Shown here piece after piece: positions 5,109 through 5,923 of a stretch of DNA of 5,923 nucleotides. Source of the DNA: an uncultured Thermoanaerobacterales bacterium. Its GTDB lineage: Bacteria > Bacillota > Clostridia > Christensenellales > UBA1242. The position numbers and the translations under genes are program-made. Each line of letters begins with the position of its first letter. The first letter of the stretch is position 1. Location of the stretch: contig USTP01000065.1 of the NCBI GenBank assembly GCA_900557695.1, forward strand, positions 1 to 5,923, in the 5' to 3' direction. The notes under the pieces are model-generated. The model was given only the letters and a program-made list of their open reading frames with translations, searched no databases and was not told the DNA's origin.

Positions 5109-5883
5109 CTACTTCTCTAACACTTTCACAACTTTAAATTCTTCGCAAACTACTTTACAGTTTTCATCAAAGGGCATATTATACTTCTGTAATTCTTTTG
5201 AAAAGAATTTCTTATGAATGTTTTTCCACATGTCTAAAGATTTATCGCCCTCGCCTTCTTTTTGAGCATGTTCTGCAGATATTTTATTAAAGGTTGAGAT
5301 ATATGCCTTTTTTGTTAGAATAATAATCCTTTTTGTTTTGTTCCAATTAGTTAGTATAGAAAAACCTTCACCAATTTTTGTGTTTTCAAAAAATAGATAT
5401 GAAGTTGCTGTTTTTTTGCCTTCCAAAACTAATTCAAATAACTTATTTGCAGTGTTTTCATCATTTCCAAAATGCCAATCTTCTATATCTTGTTGAAACC
5501 TTAATAAATATCCATCAGGATCCTGCACTAAAAACTCTAGAACATGATTGTTTATATCGTTTTCTTTATAGTCACTAACAAGTAAATCTACGAAAATATC
5601 TACATTATGTTTTTTAAGAGAATAATATACCTTTGATATATCTGGCAGTATTATTTGAAAATTTACGCCACGCCCTAATGGACACTGCATATCATCTGTA
5701 ACATTCCAGCTCCCTTTCGTTGATGGAAGTGTTAGTTCTTGCAACATTATTTGGCAATCTCCCAAAGTTAGCATTGCAAAATCTTCTCTTTCATATGCTA
5801 TATTAAAACCCAAAATTTGGGTATAGAATTGTTTTGATTTTTCAATATCAAAAACTCTTAATTCTGGAATTAAACAATTAAAA
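5109..5883 (-). CDS. VOC (bleomycin-resistance type) - ASCH domain fusion protein, 5' end missing
   Basis: The genomic part encodes 257 residues, starting FNCLIPELRVFD. Residues 1-131 form a VOC/glyoxalase fold of the bleomycin-resistance subtype: PELRVFDIEKSKQFY (6-20), GFNIAYERE, GRGVNFQI (70-77) and the hallmark FLVQDPDGYLLRF (117-129). Such domains bind and sequester drugs or act on small metabolites, usually as dimers. After a short linker, 136-255 match the ASCH domain: WHFGND (136-141), LVLEGKKTAT (151-160), EGEGDKSLDMW (209-219) and an HKKFF stretch. ASCH proteins are RNA-related, and E. coli YqfB hydrolyses N4-acetylcytidine. I infer two activities in one chain; neither substrate is known. 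The frame continues upstream to a GTG at 5912, but those first codons (MGSEMCIRDS) are adapter. The true start is probably a few residues beyond the genomic edge, because the VOC domain is nearly complete. The gene ends at TAG 5109-5111. Confidence 0.85.
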
Positions 5884-5923
5884 CTGTCTCTTATACACAT
5901 CTCCGAGCCCACGAGACTCGACG
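5884..5923. other. Illumina Nextera (Tn5) adapter and partial index: library artefact
   Basis: Bases 5884-5902 (CTGTCTCTTATACACATCT) are the reverse complement of the 19-base Tn5 mosaic end. Bases 5903-5917 (CCGAGCCCACGAGAC) are the adjoining Nextera read-2 adapter. Bases 5918-5923 (TCGACG) would be the first bases of the i7 index. This is not genomic DNA, and its higher GC contrasts with the AT-rich sequence beside it. Confidence 0.97.

Noticed and set aside
5378..5578. Plus-strand 66-residue frame inside the VOC-ASCH gene
   Set aside because: Shadow of a gene whose two domains are clearly recognisable on the other strand.
5884..5912. GTG at 5912 as the true start of the VOC-ASCH protein
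   Set aside because: The codons it adds are Nextera adapter sequence, not genomic DNA.

Overview
The window looks like a low-GC, AT-rich fragment from a Clostridia-type Firmicute, probably a whole short contig from a shotgun assembly. The evidence is a YlbJ-type sporulation membrane protein next to a coiled-coil protein and rsmD (a neighbourhood I recall from spore-forming Firmicutes), strong AAGGAG/GGAGG ribosome binding sites, a tRNA with encoded CCA, and AT-rich intergenic DNA. No species can be named from the sequence alone. Both ends carry sequencing-library DNA. Bases 5884-5923 are a Nextera/Tn5 adapter plus the start of an index, and bases 1-8 match the last eight bases of the Tn5 mosaic end. 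The two outermost genes are therefore cut by the ends of the real genomic sequence.

Layout. Bases 9-1084 (+) hold ylbJ, which converges on a leftward operon and shares a terminator hairpin with it at 1100-1138. The leftward operon, in transcription order, is alr (alanine racemase, 3215-2106), rsmD (16S rRNA guanine methyltransferase, 2145-1594, overlapping alr by 40 bases) and a 155-residue coiled-coil protein (1592-1125). A second leftward unit holds an unrecognised 110-residue protein (4397-4065) and a FabG-like short-chain dehydrogenase (4048-3317), and ends at a good intrinsic terminator (3261-3293). Its promoter has a perfect 7+7 dyad over the -10 box, a candidate repressor operator. Bases 4433-4803 hold no gene. 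They contain a 100-base module duplicated about 203 bases apart, each copy with a tRNA terminator hairpin and the 3' end of tRNA-Lys. The intact tRNA-Lys(CTT) lies at 4804-4879 (-) with its own promoter. Bases 4929-5108 are AT-rich with nothing recognisable. Bases 5109-5883 (-) encode a fusion of a bleomycin-resistance-type VOC domain with an ASCH domain.

Most genes here are housekeeping: D-alanine supply for peptidoglycan, ribosomal RNA methylation, fatty-acid-type ketoreduction and lysine decoding. The least ordinary items are the VOC-ASCH fusion, the dyad operator before the small unknown gene and fabG, and the tRNA-Lys-derived duplication, which also contains 16-base segments complementary to the tRNA itself. 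I see no CRISPR array, phage gene or transposase.
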